Positions 22,473 through 32,952 are shown, numbered from the stretch's first letter. The stretch: 46,154 nucleotides of DNA from Spirochaetota bacterium (GCA_003247225.1 QKAK01000155.1:1-46154), one strand, 5' to 3'. Translations and numbers: made by a program. Notes: generated by a model from the sequence alone, not told the origin.

Positions 22473-25028
22473 TTAGGCTCGGTACTCCGCGTAGCGCTCT
22501 CCGTACGGCACGACGCTCCCATCGGGAGCCTTCGCGTACTGGGCGACGCGCCTGACCGATATCCTGGCCTCGCGGATGGAGGATCCGTACGCGCTCTCGA
22601 AGATAGCCGGAAGGCCTAGCTCGCGCTTGCCGGCGAACGGCAGCAATAGCGTCACGACGGTTCCGTCGGATTCGACGGAGGACTCGGATAGCCGAGGCTC
22701 GGATTGTATGAAATTTAGGACGGTCGCCTCGAGCAGGCGCGGATCAAGGCCGGTCTCGAGGAGGTCGACGCGGTAGCGCGAACCCCAGTGGACCGACGAC
22801 AGCGACGGGAATTTCCTGCCGTCCGGGCATAGCAGCGCGCGGGCCTCGAGTATCCTGAGGTCGCCGTGCAGGAGACGGTTCGCGGACGACGCGATCTCGA
22901 CCGGATCGGCCGGGAGCGGGCCGGTCAGTATGACGGAGCCGTACTCGTCGGCCGACTCGAAACCGAGCGACATGGGCTCGGATATCTCGAGGCGAGGCAT
23001 GGGGTTGAAGCCCTCGGAGTACGCTATCGGGGCGCCGGCGCGGTCTATGGCCGAGCTGAGCATGGCCTGAAGCTCGTGATGGGCGAAGAAGGCCGCCCTG
23101 CCCTCCTTGGCGTACCGGAACAGCAGCCGATGCCTATCCCCCTGCGCCGGGGCGTGGCGGGAAGCCAGCGGCCGTCCCGCGGCGGACGGCGAATCGGGCG
23201 CGTCCGGGCGCGCGGCCTTGGACAAGGCCGCGATGCGTTCGAGTATATCGTCGTCCCCTTCGACGCGGAGGGAACCATCGCAGGAGCCGCACCTGTCGGA
23301 ACAGCCGTCGGCGCAGGCGGCGGTCAGCGCGGAGTTCCTGGACCGCTCGAGCTCCTGGAGCAGGAATCGCCTCGATACGCGCAGCGATACGCCGGACCAC
23401 GGAAGCTCGGTATCCTCGTCGAAGCCCGATAGTCGGGCGGTCGCGGAATCGCCCGCGGCCTCGAGCGCGGCCTTCCAGGCGCCCTTGTCGCATAGGTCGT
23501 CCCACGCGTCGAAGCGCGCTCCGCGGTTGTACGCGTCGATGATCAGCTCCCCGGTGCGCTCGTCGCCCCTGGAGACGACGCCCTCGAGCCAGGACAGGAA
23601 CGGCGTATGGTAGGTCACCTTGACTCGCGGGTTGCCCTTGAACGCGTCCTTGACGGCGTAGATCCTGGACGCGGCCTCCTCGTAGCCGAGCTGCGGGCTC
23701 CACTGGAACGGCGTATGCGGCTTGGGCACGAAGGTCGCTACGGTCAGGTTGAGCTTTATCGACGGGGCGACGGCCAGCAGCTCCCCGATGAACGATACGA
23801 TGGCGGCTTCTTCCGATACGCCGGCGTCGGGCAGAGGAAGCCCTATCATGAAGTAGAACTTGGCTACCCGGTAGCCGCGCTTCTCGGCCTCGGCGAGGAT
23901 GCGGCCTATCTTCTCGAGGCCGGCGCGCTTGTTCAGCGTCATCTGCCATTGCTCGAGCGGCGTCTCGACGGCGAAGGTCAGGCCGCTCTTGCGGGTGCCG
24001 GACAGGTCCTCGATAAGCTCGAGCGGGAACGACTCGACCTTGAGCGACGGCAGCTGGAAGGATACGCCGTACCCCGACCAGCGCTCGTTCAGGAGCGCGA
24101 CGAGGGGGACGATGCCCGGGTAGTCGCCGGACGACAGCGACGATAGGCTTATCTCGCGGTGGCCGGCCTGGAGCACCTGGGCCTCGACCTCCTCGAGCAC
24201 GCGCTCGGGCGCGCGGAGCCTGCGGGGGCGGTAGAAGTAGCCGGCGTGGCAGAAGCGGCAGCCGTTCGGGCAGCCGCGCATGATCTCGACGACGCCGTGG
24301 TCCTGGACCGGCTTGACGACAGGCACCGGGAACGAATAGCGGTAGGGCGCCTCGGCGAAGCCGTCGTAGACGGCGCGGACGGCCTTCTTGGCCGGACGCC
24401 CGGACGCCGCGGGAATCCAGAACGCGCCCTCCCCGCGCAGCCTCTCTAGCAGCTCGCCGCGGGGGGCGCCGCGCCGCTTGAGCTCGGCCAGCTCGGCGAC
24501 GAGGCCGAAGAAGGACCCCTCGGCCTCGCCTATCCACACGGCGTCGAGGATGGCGGAATACGGCGCCGGGTTCGTTATGGCAGGCCCGCCGGCTATGACG
24601 ATAGGATGATCGTCGCCTCGGTCGGCCGAGCGCAGCGGCACGCCGGACAGGTCGAGCACCGACAGGATGTTCGTGGCGGCCAGCTCGTAGCCGACGGTGA
24701 AGCCGAGGATATCGAACGACGCGACCGGCGCCCCGGTCTCGAGGCCGTAGAGCGGCGTCCCGGAGTCGCGCAGCAGCCGCTCGTAATCGGCCGCGACCGC
24801 GAAGACGCGCTCGCAGGCGACGCCTTCGAGGGCGTTCAGCCCGGCGTATAGGATGCGCATAGCGTTGTTGGCCATGCCTATCTCGTACAGGTCGGGGAAG
24901 CATAGCGCCATCCTGAACGGCGCGTCCGGCTTGGCGAGCGAGCCGCTCTCGCCGCCCAGGTAACGGGCCGGCTTGGCTATCTTGGGCAGCTCGGTCTTGA
25001 ATAGGGCGCAGGGATCGACGCGGGTCAC
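22473..25028 (-). CDS. Radical SAM protein with N-terminal B12-binding-like region fused to DUF2344 (TIGR03960/TIGR03936-type)
   Basis: EIMRGCPNGCRFCHAGYFYRP; DUF2344 region RLLFRYAKEGRAAFFAHHELQAMLSSAIDRAGAPIAYSEGFNPMPRLEI; GTG start overlapping rodA stop (GTGA). The ORF track N-terminus to 25733 is an over-extension. Confidence 0.9.
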   Translation of the reverse strand: MTRVDPCALFKTELPKIAKPARYLGGESGSLAKPDAPFRMALCFPDLYEIGMANNAMRILYAGLNALEGVACERVFAVAADYERLLRDSGTPLYGLETGAPVASFDILGFTVGYELAATNILSVLDLSGVPLRSADRGDDHPIVIAGGPAITNPAPYSAILDAVWIGEAEGSFFGLVAELAELKRRGAPRGELLERLRGEGAFWIPAASGRPAKKAVRAVYDGFAEAPYRYSFPVPVVKPVQDHGVVEIMRGCPNGCRFCHAGYFYRPRRLRAPERVLEEVEAQVLQAGHREISLSSLSSGDYPGIVPLVALLNERWSGYGVSFQLPSLKVESFPLELIEDLSGTRKSGLTFAVETPLEQWQMTLNKRAGLEKIGRILAEAEKRGYRVAKFYFMIGLPLPDAGVSEEAAIVSFIGELLAVAPSIKLNLTVATFVPKPHTPFQWSPQLGYEEAASRIYAVKDAFKGNPRVKVTYHTPFLSWLEGVVSRGDERTGELIIDAYNRGARFDAWDDLCDKGAWKAALEAAGDSATARLSGFDEDTELPWSGVSLRVSRRFLLQELERSRNSALTAACADGCSDRCGSCDGSLRVEGDDDILERIAALSKAARPDAPDSPSAAGRPLASRHAPAQGDRHRLLFRYAKEGRAAFFAHHELQAMLSSAIDRAGAPIAYSEGFNPMPRLEISEPMSLGFESADEYGSVILTGPLPADPVEIASSANRLLHGDLRILEARALLCPDGRKFPSLSSVHWGSRYRVDLLETGLDPRLLEATVLNFIQSEPRLSESSVESDGTVVTLLLPFAGKRELGLPAIFESAYGSSIREARISVRRVAQYAKAPDGSVVPYGERYAEYRA

Positions 25029-26347
25029 GAGTCGTACCTCCTGGCCCCGATGCCGAGGCATAGCCCTACCCCTATGCAGATGCTCCATAGCGACGAGCCG
25101 CCGTACGACAGGAACAGGAGCGGGATGCCGGTGATCGGCATCACCCCCATCGCCATGCCGGCGTTGATCATGAAGTGGAAGAAGATGATGCCGAAGACGC
25201 CGGCGACGAACGCGCTGGAGGCGACGTCGCGCAGCTTGCGCATCGATAGCGCGAGGCGCACCAGGATGTAGAAGAAGAGGCCGAAGACGACGATGCCCCC
25301 GAGGAAGCCGAGCTCCTCGGAGATGATGCTGAAGATGAAGTCCGTGCTCTGCTGCGGCAGGTAACGGTAATGGCTCTGGGTTCCCTGCAGGAAGCCCTTG
25401 CCGGCCACGCCTCCGGAGCCGATGGCCGTGATCGACTGGAGTATGTTCCAGCCCGAGCCGAGCGGGTCGATGCTCGGGTCGAGGAACACGATCAGCCGCT
25501 TGACCTGATAATCCTTGAGGAAGCGCTGGCCGGCCAGGGAGAAGGCCAGGCCGAGCGTCCCGATGCCGGCGCCGTAGGCTAGCCAGTAATAGTAGCGCTT
25601 CTTGAAGAACCTGAAGCCCAGGAGCGCGAGCGCCGCCACGACTATGAGCATCAGCAGTATATAGTAGACGTAGGGCTTCTCGTAGAAGATGCGCAGCACG
25701 ATGGACTGCTCCGCGGCGATCAGCGTCTGCCACAGCGGCATCACGGTAAGCACGACGCCGATTCCGCCGAACAGGATGAACGACAGGAGGTAGCGCTTGT
25801 TGATGCCGCCGATGAAGGCCATCGACAGGTAGAGCGGCACGAAGACGAGGGAGGTGCCGAAGTCGGGCTGCATCAGGATCAGGCCCATCGGGACGGCGAC
25901 GATGGCGAACGACAGCGCGAAGCGCCGGAACGACGACGACTCGTGGGCGCTTCGCTCCAGGTAATGGGCCAGGAACAGGGCCGTGGTGATCTTGACGAAC
26001 TCGGACGGCTGTATCCCGTAGTCGCCCACGATGCCGAGCCAGGAGCGGGCGCCGTTCACGACCTTGCCGAACGCCATGGTATAGACGAGCAAGGCTATCG
26101 ATAGCCCGTACACTATCGGGATATAGTCCGATACGCGCTTCAGGTCTATCATCGCGCAGGCGACGAGGAGCGCCAGGCCCGTGGCGGCCCAGACGATCTG
26201 CTTCGCGTACTCGGTCGACACGAGGTCCCCGGCGCTCGTCACGCCGGACGAGTAGATGAACAGCACGCCGATGACCATCAATATCACGATGGCTATCGGG
26301 ATGGTCCAGTCTATCGACTTGAAGAGCTTCCTGATCGACGCCATCAT
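25025..26347 (-). CDS. rodA: Rod-shape determining peptidoglycan polymerase RodA
   Basis: SEDS protein; MMASIRKLFKSIDWTIPIAIVILMVIGVLFIYSSG start; IGSGGVAGKGFLQGTQSHYRYLPQQSTDFIFSIISEELGF. Confidence 0.95.
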   Translation of the reverse strand: MMASIRKLFKSIDWTIPIAIVILMVIGVLFIYSSGVTSAGDLVSTEYAKQIVWAATGLALLVACAMIDLKRVSDYIPIVYGLSIALLVYTMAFGKVVNGARSWLGIVGDYGIQPSEFVKITTALFLAHYLERSAHESSSFRRFALSFAIVAVPMGLILMQPDFGTSLVFVPLYLSMAFIGGINKRYLLSFILFGGIGVVLTVMPLWQTLIAAEQSIVLRIFYEKPYVYYILLMLIVVAALALLGFRFFKKRYYYWLAYGAGIGTLGLAFSLAGQRFLKDYQVKRLIVFLDPSIDPLGSGWNILQSITAIGSGGVAGKGFLQGTQSHYRYLPQQSTDFIFSIISEELGFLGGIVVFGLFFYILVRLALSMRKLRDVASSAFVAGVFGIIFFHFMINAGMAMGVMPITGIPLLFLSYGGSSLWSICIGVGLCLGIGARRYDS

Positions 26348-28218
26348 TCCATCCTCTGCCCTATCGGCATCGAGCGGCCGAGCAGGCCCAGCTGGGCCGC
26401 CGCTTCCTCGTAGGTCTGACCCGCGAAGTATCCCTGGAACACGAGGTTCGTCGCGTAGGGCGCCCACCATTCCCACGGGTTAGAGGCCTCGATCATCGCG
26501 ACGACGACGATGACGTCGTCGGGGTCTTCGGCGTCGGTCGGTCCGTACCCGACGAACCAGGAGTGCCAACGGTCGGCCAGGCCCACCTCGGCGGTGCCGG
26601 TCTTGCCCGCGACCTTGACCGCCTTGGTGTTGACCGGGTAGCGGGCCGTGCCCTCGACGATGACGCCGCGCAGGTATTCCTTGGTCGTCTTGAAGGTCTC
26701 CTTCGAGATGCTCGAGGCGGTGAGCACCTCGGGCACCACTCGGGTGACGATGGACCCGTCGCGGGGGTCGCGGACCTCCTTGAGCAGGTGCGGCCTGTAG
26801 ATGACGCCCTCGTTGACCACCATGGCCATCATGTCGGCCAGCTGGAGCGGCGTCGTCTGCATGAAGCCCTGCCCGATCGACAGGTTCAGGGTGTCGCCGC
26901 CGAGCCATTTCTCGTGGAAGCGTCGCTCCTTCCATTGCGGCGTCGGCACGAAGCCCTCGGCCTCGCCGGGCAGGTCTATTCCGGTCGCCTGCCCGAAGCC
27001 GAATTCCATCGCGTAGGACACGATGCGCTCGATGCCGAGGCGGTCGCGCCCGACCTCCCAGAAGTACACGTCGCACGACTCGGCCAGGGCCGAGGCCAGG
27101 TCGAGCGGGCCGTGGCCCGGCTTGCGTATATGGCAGCGGAAGACGCGGTCGCCGTAGCTGATCTCGCCGTGGCAGACTATCTTCTCGTCGAGCGGGATCG
27201 CCTTCTCCTCGATGATAGCGGCCGTCATGATGGTCTTGAAGGTCGAGGCCGGCGGGTAGTTCGACTGGATGGCGCGCTGGATCAGCGGCGTCCTCGGATC
27301 GTTGAGCAGCCTGGCGTACTCGTTGTTGCCGCCCTTCTCGACTATCAGGTTGGCGTTGAACGACGGATAGGAGACGAGCGCGAGTATCTCGCCGGTGGCG
27401 GGCTTCAGCACGACGATGGAGCCGATGCGCTCGCCGAGCGACTTCTCGGCGAGTATCTGCGTGGCGCGGTCTATGGTCAGGACCACGTTCTTGCCCATCA
27501 GCGGCGGATCCACGTCGCGCAGCTCCGCGTCGACGCGGCGCCCGCGCACGTCGACGGTCTTGTACTGGCGGCCGTCGGTGCCGCGCAGCAGGCTGTCGTA
27601 CTGGCGCTCGATGCCGGCCTTGCCGATGACGTCGCCGGTCTGGTAGCCGCGGTTGTAGTACAGCTTGAGCTCGTCGCGCGATATGTCGCCGACGTAGCCG
27701 ATGATGTGGGAGAAGCTGCCGGTCTCGAGGTAGTTGCGCTTCGGCCTCGAGTACCACGAGACGCCGGGGAACTCGTCGATGCGCTCGGCTATCTGGACGA
27801 TCACGTCCTGGCCGACGGACGAGGCCACCTCTATCTGCTGGAACAGCCTGTAGTACGACGGCGGGATGCGGCGCCGGAGCTCGTCGACGGGCTCCTCGAG
27901 AACGGAGGCCAGCTTGGCGAACACGGTGTCGCGCATATCGGCCGGGATCTCGGCCGGCACGACGACGAGCGCGAACGAGTCGACGTTGAGCACGAGCGGC
28001 AGATTGTAGTTCCGGTCGTAGATCTCGCCGCGCTGGGCCGGCAGCCGCTCGATCTGCCTGGCTATCGTCACCGCCTTCTTCTGGTACTCGCCGCCGCGTA
28101 TGACCTGCAGGTAGAATAGGTGCGCCGAGTACGCAACGAAGACGACCGTCGCGAGCGCTATCAGCAGCGCCACGCGCACGGGCTCGTTGCGGCGGCCCTC
28201 GGAGATATGGTCGCCCAT
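26344..28218 (-). CDS. mrdA: Penicillin-binding protein 2
   Basis: ASTFK, SCDVYFWEVG, GKTGTAEVG transpeptidase motifs; start MGDHISEGRRNEPVRVALL. Confidence 0.95.
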   Translation of the reverse strand: MGDHISEGRRNEPVRVALLIALATVVFVAYSAHLFYLQVIRGGEYQKKAVTIARQIERLPAQRGEIYDRNYNLPLVLNVDSFALVVVPAEIPADMRDTVFAKLASVLEEPVDELRRRIPPSYYRLFQQIEVASSVGQDVIVQIAERIDEFPGVSWYSRPKRNYLETGSFSHIIGYVGDISRDELKLYYNRGYQTGDVIGKAGIERQYDSLLRGTDGRQYKTVDVRGRRVDAELRDVDPPLMGKNVVLTIDRATQILAEKSLGERIGSIVVLKPATGEILALVSYPSFNANLIVEKGGNNEYARLLNDPRTPLIQRAIQSNYPPASTFKTIMTAAIIEEKAIPLDEKIVCHGEISYGDRVFRCHIRKPGHGPLDLASALAESCDVYFWEVGRDRLGIERIVSYAMEFGFGQATGIDLPGEAEGFVPTPQWKERRFHEKWLGGDTLNLSIGQGFMQTTPLQLADMMAMVVNEGVIYRPHLLKEVRDPRDGSIVTRVVPEVLTASSISKETFKTTKEYLRGVIVEGTARYPVNTKAVKVAGKTGTAEVGLADRWHSWFVGYGPTDAEDPDDVIVVVAMIEASNPWEWWAPYATNLVFQGYFAGQTYEEAAAQLGLLGRSMPIGQRME

Positions 28219-28219
28219 G

Positions 28220-28723
28220 CTAACGGGTATCCTTGGGCACGATGAAGCGGTCGAGCGTCCCGAGCAGCATGAACATGAACGGCGAGACGACCGCGTTATA
28301 GGCGGCCTCGATCCAGAGGGTCGACCCAAGGAAGTCGTAGCCGGCTATCTTGCCCGCGAAGATCGACGATAGGATAGCCAGGTACGCCGCCTTGGCGAGC
28401 GTCATCGAGAAACCGAAGAGCGCCGGCATGAGCAGGCGGTCGATATAGAATTTGCCGGAAAGCAGGTTGGCGAGCCAGGCGACCGCCGTCTTGACGAACG
28501 CGTTGAGGCCGAACGGGGCGGCGCTGATGCCGTCCTGGAGCAGGCCGGCGATGAAACCTACCCCCTGGCCCTGCAGGTTCGGGCTCTTGAAGGCTATGTA
28601 TACGACGGCGATCAGCGAAAGGTCCGGAATGACGGAATAGACCGCTATGAAGCCGAGCCAGGTGGACTGCACGACGATGAGGAGCGATACCAGGGCGAGC
28701 GAGACTAGCCATCTGCGAATCAT
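28220..28723 (-). CDS. mreD: Rod shape-determining protein MreD
   Basis: Small polytopic protein between mreC and mrdA; PDLSLIAVVYIAFKSPNLQGQGVGFIAGLLQDGI. Confidence 0.9.
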   Translation of the reverse strand: MIRRWLVSLALVSLLIVVQSTWLGFIAVYSVIPDLSLIAVVYIAFKSPNLQGQGVGFIAGLLQDGISAAPFGLNAFVKTAVAWLANLLSGKFYIDRLLMPALFGFSMTLAKAAYLAILSSIFAGKIAGYDFLGSTLWIEAAYNAVVSPFMFMLLGTLDRFIVPKDTR

Positions 28724-29591
28724 CTATCGCTCCCCGCGCTTCCAGCGCCGTCACCGTCGCTACGCTGTACGACGAACACGTACTCTATCCGGCCGAAGTC
28801 GATCAGCGGATCCATGTCGAGCTCGAGCGACGTCAGGTAATCGAGGTCCCGGAGCATCGTGACCCTGCCGACGCCGATGCCCGGCGGGTACAGGGACTGC
28901 ATGCCGCTCGTCACCACCAGGTCCCCGTACTGTATCTCGTCCTTCGCGCGCTTCTTGACGTAGCGTATGACGATGGGCGCCTCGTCCGAGCCGGAGCCGA
29001 CGGCTATGCCGTCGTATCGCGATCGCTCGAGCTTGACGGCGACGTACGCGGAGCTGTCGTAGATCGGGGAGACGACGCAGCTGGTGCGCCCGACCTCTAT
29101 GACCCTGCCGACGAGGCCCTCGGCGCCGTCCTGGTAGGCCACGACGGCCTGGTTCTTCGCGATGCCGTTCGTCGATCCCTTGTCGAGGACGAAGGTCGAG
29201 TACAGGTTCTCCGGATCGCGCGCGATTATCTTGGCCGATATGGCGGCGTAGCCCGAGTCGTTCTTGAAGCCGAGCTGCTCGCGCAGCCTCTCGTTCTCGC
29301 GCTTCAGGTCGGTATAGCTGCGCTCGACCGTGCTGAGCGTCTCGAGCCTCGCCAAGAGGTCGTCGTAGTTCCTCTCGAGCCGGCGCAGCTCGGCGATGCT
29401 GTTGACCGTGTCCGATACGAAGGTGCCGACGCTGTCGAAGCCGCGCTGGACGAAGGATAGCACCGATAGCCCGACGCGCTCCGGTACGCCTGCGAGGCTG
29501 CGCGTCGAGACGACGAGCGTGATGAGCGAGACGGCCATGAAGAGCGCGGAACCGATGGCGCGCCGGGGGGCGCGCCGTTCGCGTGCTGCCA
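28720..29591 (-). CDS. mreC: Rod shape-determining protein MreC
   Basis: MAARERRAPRRAIGSALFMAVSLITLVV start; coiled coil; VVTSGMQSLYPPGIGVGRV; ORF track extends too far upstream. Confidence 0.93.
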
Positions 29592-29597
29592 TGACCG

Positions 29598-30641
29598 TTA
29601 TAGGTTCATCGAAGCGGCGGAGCCGAAGGCGACGTCCACGTCGGCGATGGCCTCGAAGTACTTGCCGGCGCCTATCGCGACGCACTCGAGGGGGCGCTCG
29701 GCGAGTATGACCGGCACGCCGGTCTCCTTGGCGATCAGGCGCGGCAGCCCCTTGAGGAGCGAGCCGCCGCCGGCCATGACGATGCCGCGCTCGACGATGT
29801 CGGCGGCGAGCTCGGGCGGCGTCTGGCCTAGCGTCTTCTTGATCTCCTCGACGATCTGGTTGACCGGCTCCTGGAGCGCCTCGCGCACCTCGACCGAGTC
29901 GATCTCGAGCCTGCGCGGTAGCCCGGTGATGGCGTCGGTGCCCTTGATCTCGACCTTCTCGATGACCTTGTCGGGGCTGGCGTTGCCGATCTCTATCTTG
30001 AGCCTCTCGGCCGTCTGCTCGCCTATGATCAGGTTGTGGGCGGCGCGGATATGCTTGATGATCGCCTCGTCGAATTCGTCGCCGCCGATGCGTATCGCGT
30101 TCGTGACGACGAGGTCCTTGAGCGAGATGACCGATATCTCGGTCGTGCCGCCGCCGATGTCGCATATCATGTGGCCGGCCGGCTCGTGTATCGGTATGTC
30201 GGAGCCGATGGCGGCCGCGAGGGACTCCGGCAGGACCTCGACCTCTCGGGCGCCGGCCTTGTACGCGGCCTCGACGACCGCGCGGCGCTCCACCTCGGTG
30301 ATGCAGGTGGGGATGCCGATGACCATGCGCGGCTTGATGAACCATCGCCTCGGGATGACCTTCTGGATGAAGTACTTGATCATCTTCTCGGTGGTGTCGG
30401 GATCGGCGATGACCCCGTCGCGCAGCGGGCGTATGGCGATGATATTGCCCGGGGTCTTCCAGAGCATCTTCTTGGCGTCGGAACCGACCGCGATAACGCG
30501 CTTCGTTCCCCGTTCCACGGCGACGACCGACGGCTCGTTGATGACGATGCCCTTGCCGCGTACGTAGACGAGGGTGTTGCAGGTTCCTAGATCGATACCT
30601 ATATCCATCGACAGCGAGTCAAAGAACTTCCGTTTCGCCAT
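29598..30641 (-). CDS. mreB: Rod shape-determining protein MreB
   Basis: [29 protein letters not shown]; actin-like ATPase motifs; SD AAGGAG. Confidence 0.98.
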   Translation of the reverse strand: MAKRKFFDSLSMDIGIDLGTCNTLVYVRGKGIVINEPSVVAVERGTKRVIAVGSDAKKMLWKTPGNIIAIRPLRDGVIADPDTTEKMIKYFIQKVIPRRWFIKPRMVIGIPTCITEVERRAVVEAAYKAGAREVEVLPESLAAAIGSDIPIHEPAGHMICDIGGGTTEISVISLKDLVVTNAIRIGGDEFDEAIIKHIRAAHNLIIGEQTAERLKIEIGNASPDKVIEKVEIKGTDAITGLPRRLEIDSVEVREALQEPVNQIVEEIKKTLGQTPPELAADIVERGIVMAGGGSLLKGLPRLIAKETGVPVILAERPLECVAIGAGKYFEAIADVDVAFGSAASMNL

Positions 30642-30666
30642 TATTCGCGCTCCTTACTGCGGTTAT

Positions 30667-31632
30667 TCATGAACGTTCCGATAGCTTCTGCCGCGCGGCG
30701 GCGTGCATCGGGTCGATATTGACGGCCTTGCGCCACGCGGCCCTCGCCTTGATGGGATCGCCCGCCTCGCTGTACACGAGGCCCTCGTAGAACCACGCGT
30801 CGGCCGACTCGCCGTTCAGGGCCTTGATGGCCTCGTACTGCGCCAGGGCGTCGTCGGGGCGGCCGCCCTTCCTATAGATATCGGCGAGCAGGAAGCGGCT
30901 GCGCTCCGCGAGGAAATCGTCAGTCGTGGATTCCAGGGCCGCGGCGGCGAGCCTCTCGCCCTTAGCCGCGTCCCCCGCGTCGACGAAGGCCGACGCGGCG
31001 GCGAGAGAGAGCTCGGGAGAGTCCGGCTTGAGCTCGACGGCCTTATCGAAGTACGAGAGGCTCTCCGCGAGGCGGCCGGCGCCGCGCGCGGCCAGGGCCA
31101 GGTACTCCCAGGTATCGGACTGGTAATAGCCGAGCGACGCCGACTCGTTCAGGTAGTCGATCGCCTCGTTGTAGTAGTCCACGCCCTTATGGTAGTAGGC
31201 CTTGCCGAGCACGTACGACGCCTCCGGCCTCAGCGGGGGATCGGGCGCGATGAGCGCCTTGCGGATAGAGAAGATCGCCTCGTCCATCCTCGCGCCGCGA
31301 AGCTCGCCGTCGGTCTCGGCCAGGCCGAGGTAGAAGGACGCGAATCCGTCGAACAGCAGGTAGAACGGATCGAGCGGATCGACGGATAGCGACACCTCGC
31401 AGGCCTGGGCGACCGCCAGGTAATCCTTGGCGGCCCAGAGGCCGAGCACGTCCTGTTGGCTGACCTTCGGCGACGAGCGGGCGGACGCGATGGCGGATAC
31501 GCCGAACGAGGCGCCCACGGCGCACGCGGCTACGCCGAGCATGACGGCCGAGCCTATGAGCAACCTGCGCCGCCTGCGCTTCCTAAGATATGGGTCGGTT
31601 GTTCTGGCGGTGCCGAAGGATGTATCGTTCAT
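30667..31632 (-). CDS. Single-TM tetratricopeptide repeat protein upstream of mreBCD
   Basis: TPR units (YYQSDTWEYLALAARGAGRLAESLSYFDKAVELKPDSPE; ADAWFYEGLVYSEAGDPIKARAAWRKAVNIDP). Confidence 0.8.
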   Translation of the reverse strand: MNDTSFGTARTTDPYLRKRRRRRLLIGSAVMLGVAACAVGASFGVSAIASARSSPKVSQQDVLGLWAAKDYLAVAQACEVSLSVDPLDPFYLLFDGFASFYLGLAETDGELRGARMDEAIFSIRKALIAPDPPLRPEASYVLGKAYYHKGVDYYNEAIDYLNESASLGYYQSDTWEYLALAARGAGRLAESLSYFDKAVELKPDSPELSLAAASAFVDAGDAAKGERLAAAALESTTDDFLAERSRFLLADIYRKGGRPDDALAQYEAIKALNGESADAWFYEGLVYSEAGDPIKARAAWRKAVNIDPMHAAARQKLSERS

Positions 31633-31644
31633 ACTAGTCGGTTC

Positions 31645-31674
31645 GTTGTATCACGCCGGCGCCGCTATAGTCAA
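31645..31674 (-). promoter_or_regulatory. Putative sigma70 promoter for the TPR-mreBCD-mrdA-rodA operon
   Basis: Minus strand TTGACT (31674-31669) - 18 nt - TACAAC (31650-31645). Confidence 0.5.
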
Positions 31675-31688
31675 TTAAAGCAAAAAAA

Positions 31689-32083
31689 GGGACGAACCTA
31701 TAAGCCGGGTTCTGTACCGCTTGCGCGGCGGCCGCCATCCATCTGCGCCGGGGATCGCTCCCTGGCTTCCGCGGCCTACCCACGGAGTATCGCCTCGACC
31801 TCGCGGTCGCGGCGCGGCGCGAGCCGCGCCTCCGTTGTTCGGCCTTGCTCGCGACGAGGCTTGCCGTGCCGTTCGCGTCGCCGCGAACGCGGTGGGCTCT
31901 TACCCCACCTTTTCACCCTTACCGGCGCCTCGCGGCGCCGGCGGTTCGCTTTCTGTTGCGCTGTCTGTCGCGCGGCCGTCGCCGGCCGCGCTCCCGGTCG
32001 TTAACCGGCGTCGCGCCCTATCGAGCCCGGACTTTCCTCCGCGGAGGCCCGAGGGCTTCCGCGGCGGCGGCCCGGTCCGTCCC
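31689..32083 (-). ncRNA. rnpB: RNase P RNA, bacterial class A
   Basis: Minus strand: GAGGAAAGTCCGGGCTC, ACAGAAAGCGAACCGCC, GGTAAGGGTGAAAAGGTGGGGTAAGAGCCCACC, ACAGAACCCGGCTTATAGGTTCGTCCC; P1 GGGACGGACC/GGTTCGTCCC. Confidence 0.96.
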
Positions 32084-32094
32084 TATAAAAACCG

Positions 32095-32952
32095 TCAGTC
32101 GTCGGAGTCGGACATCGAGTCCTTGCCCGAGTCGTCGTCGGAATCGTCGTCGTACTCCTCGTCGGACTCGTCGCCGAAGTCGTCCAGGTCGGCCAGCGAG
32201 CCGGACTCTATGTCGACGATCATGTCCTCCTGAGACTCCCCGCCGTCCTGGTAGAACAGCACGCGGGAGCAGTACGGGCAGAAGACGATCTTGTCGCTCT
32301 GCCTGACCTCGTTGACGAACTGGGCCGGCAGTATCATCGAGCAGCCGGAGCACACGACGCCCTTGACGGGCACGATGCCGACGCCCTGCTTCGACTTGAT
32401 GATGCGCTCGAACTTGAACACGACCTCGGGGTCTATATCGGAGGTGGTCTCGGCCTCGTCCTTCTTGAGTGCCTCGATCTTGGCCGACATCGACGCGGCC
32501 TCGTTCGTGATCCGCTCCCGTTTCTCGGCTATCTCGGCCTCCTGGGACGAGATCAGGGTCTCGCTCGCCTTGACCTCGACCTCGGCCTCGCGGAGGTTCT
32601 CCTCCTCGCGCTTCAGGTCCTTGCGCAGCTGGTCTTCCTTGAGGCCGGCCTCGGTGATCTCCTTGTTCAGGGCCTCGAACTCGCGCGGGTTCGTGATGGA
32701 GTCCATCTGCTGCTCGGACTTGTCCTTGTGGGCGACGACGTCGGCGAGCTCGGCGCGGAGCTGGCCGACCCTGGACTGCGTCTCCTCGAGCCGGACGCTC
32801 CTGTCGCCGTAGCTCTTGCGGGCCCTCGTGAGCACTTCTTCCTGGGCGGCTATGGACTTAGGCAGCTCGCGCACTTCCTTTTCGATGGCGACGCGCTCCA
32901 TGAGGAGCTCCTGGAACGTTCGTAGCCTCTCGAAAAGCTCTTCCATCAGCAT
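32095..32952 (-). CDS. COG1579-type coiled-coil protein with C4 zinc ribbon and acidic C-terminal tail
   Basis: Long coiled coil, NPREFEALNKEI, VVCSGCSMILP...IVFCPYCSRVLFY; tail DDFGDESDEEYDDDSDDDSGKDSMSDSDD. Confidence 0.9.
   Translation of the reverse strand: MLMEELFERLRTFQELLMERVAIEKEVRELPKSIAAQEEVLTRARKSYGDRSVRLEETQSRVGQLRAELADVVAHKDKSEQQMDSITNPREFEALNKEITEAGLKEDQLRKDLKREEENLREAEVEVKASETLISSQEAEIAEKRERITNEAASMSAKIEALKKDEAETTSDIDPEVVFKFERIIKSKQGVGIVPVKGVVCSGCSMILPAQFVNEVRQSDKIVFCPYCSRVLFYQDGGESQEDMIVDIESGSLADLDDFGDESDEEYDDDSDDDSGKDSMSDSDD

Noticed and set aside
22473-25733. Radical SAM ORF starting at 25733
   Set aside because: The N-terminal extension is an Arg/Pro-rich frame antiparallel-like to rodA codons; the conserved protein starts with GTG at 25028
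28720-30345. 541-aa ORF covering mreC plus upstream
   Set aside because: Upstream part overlaps mreB out of frame; real MreC starts at ATG 29591
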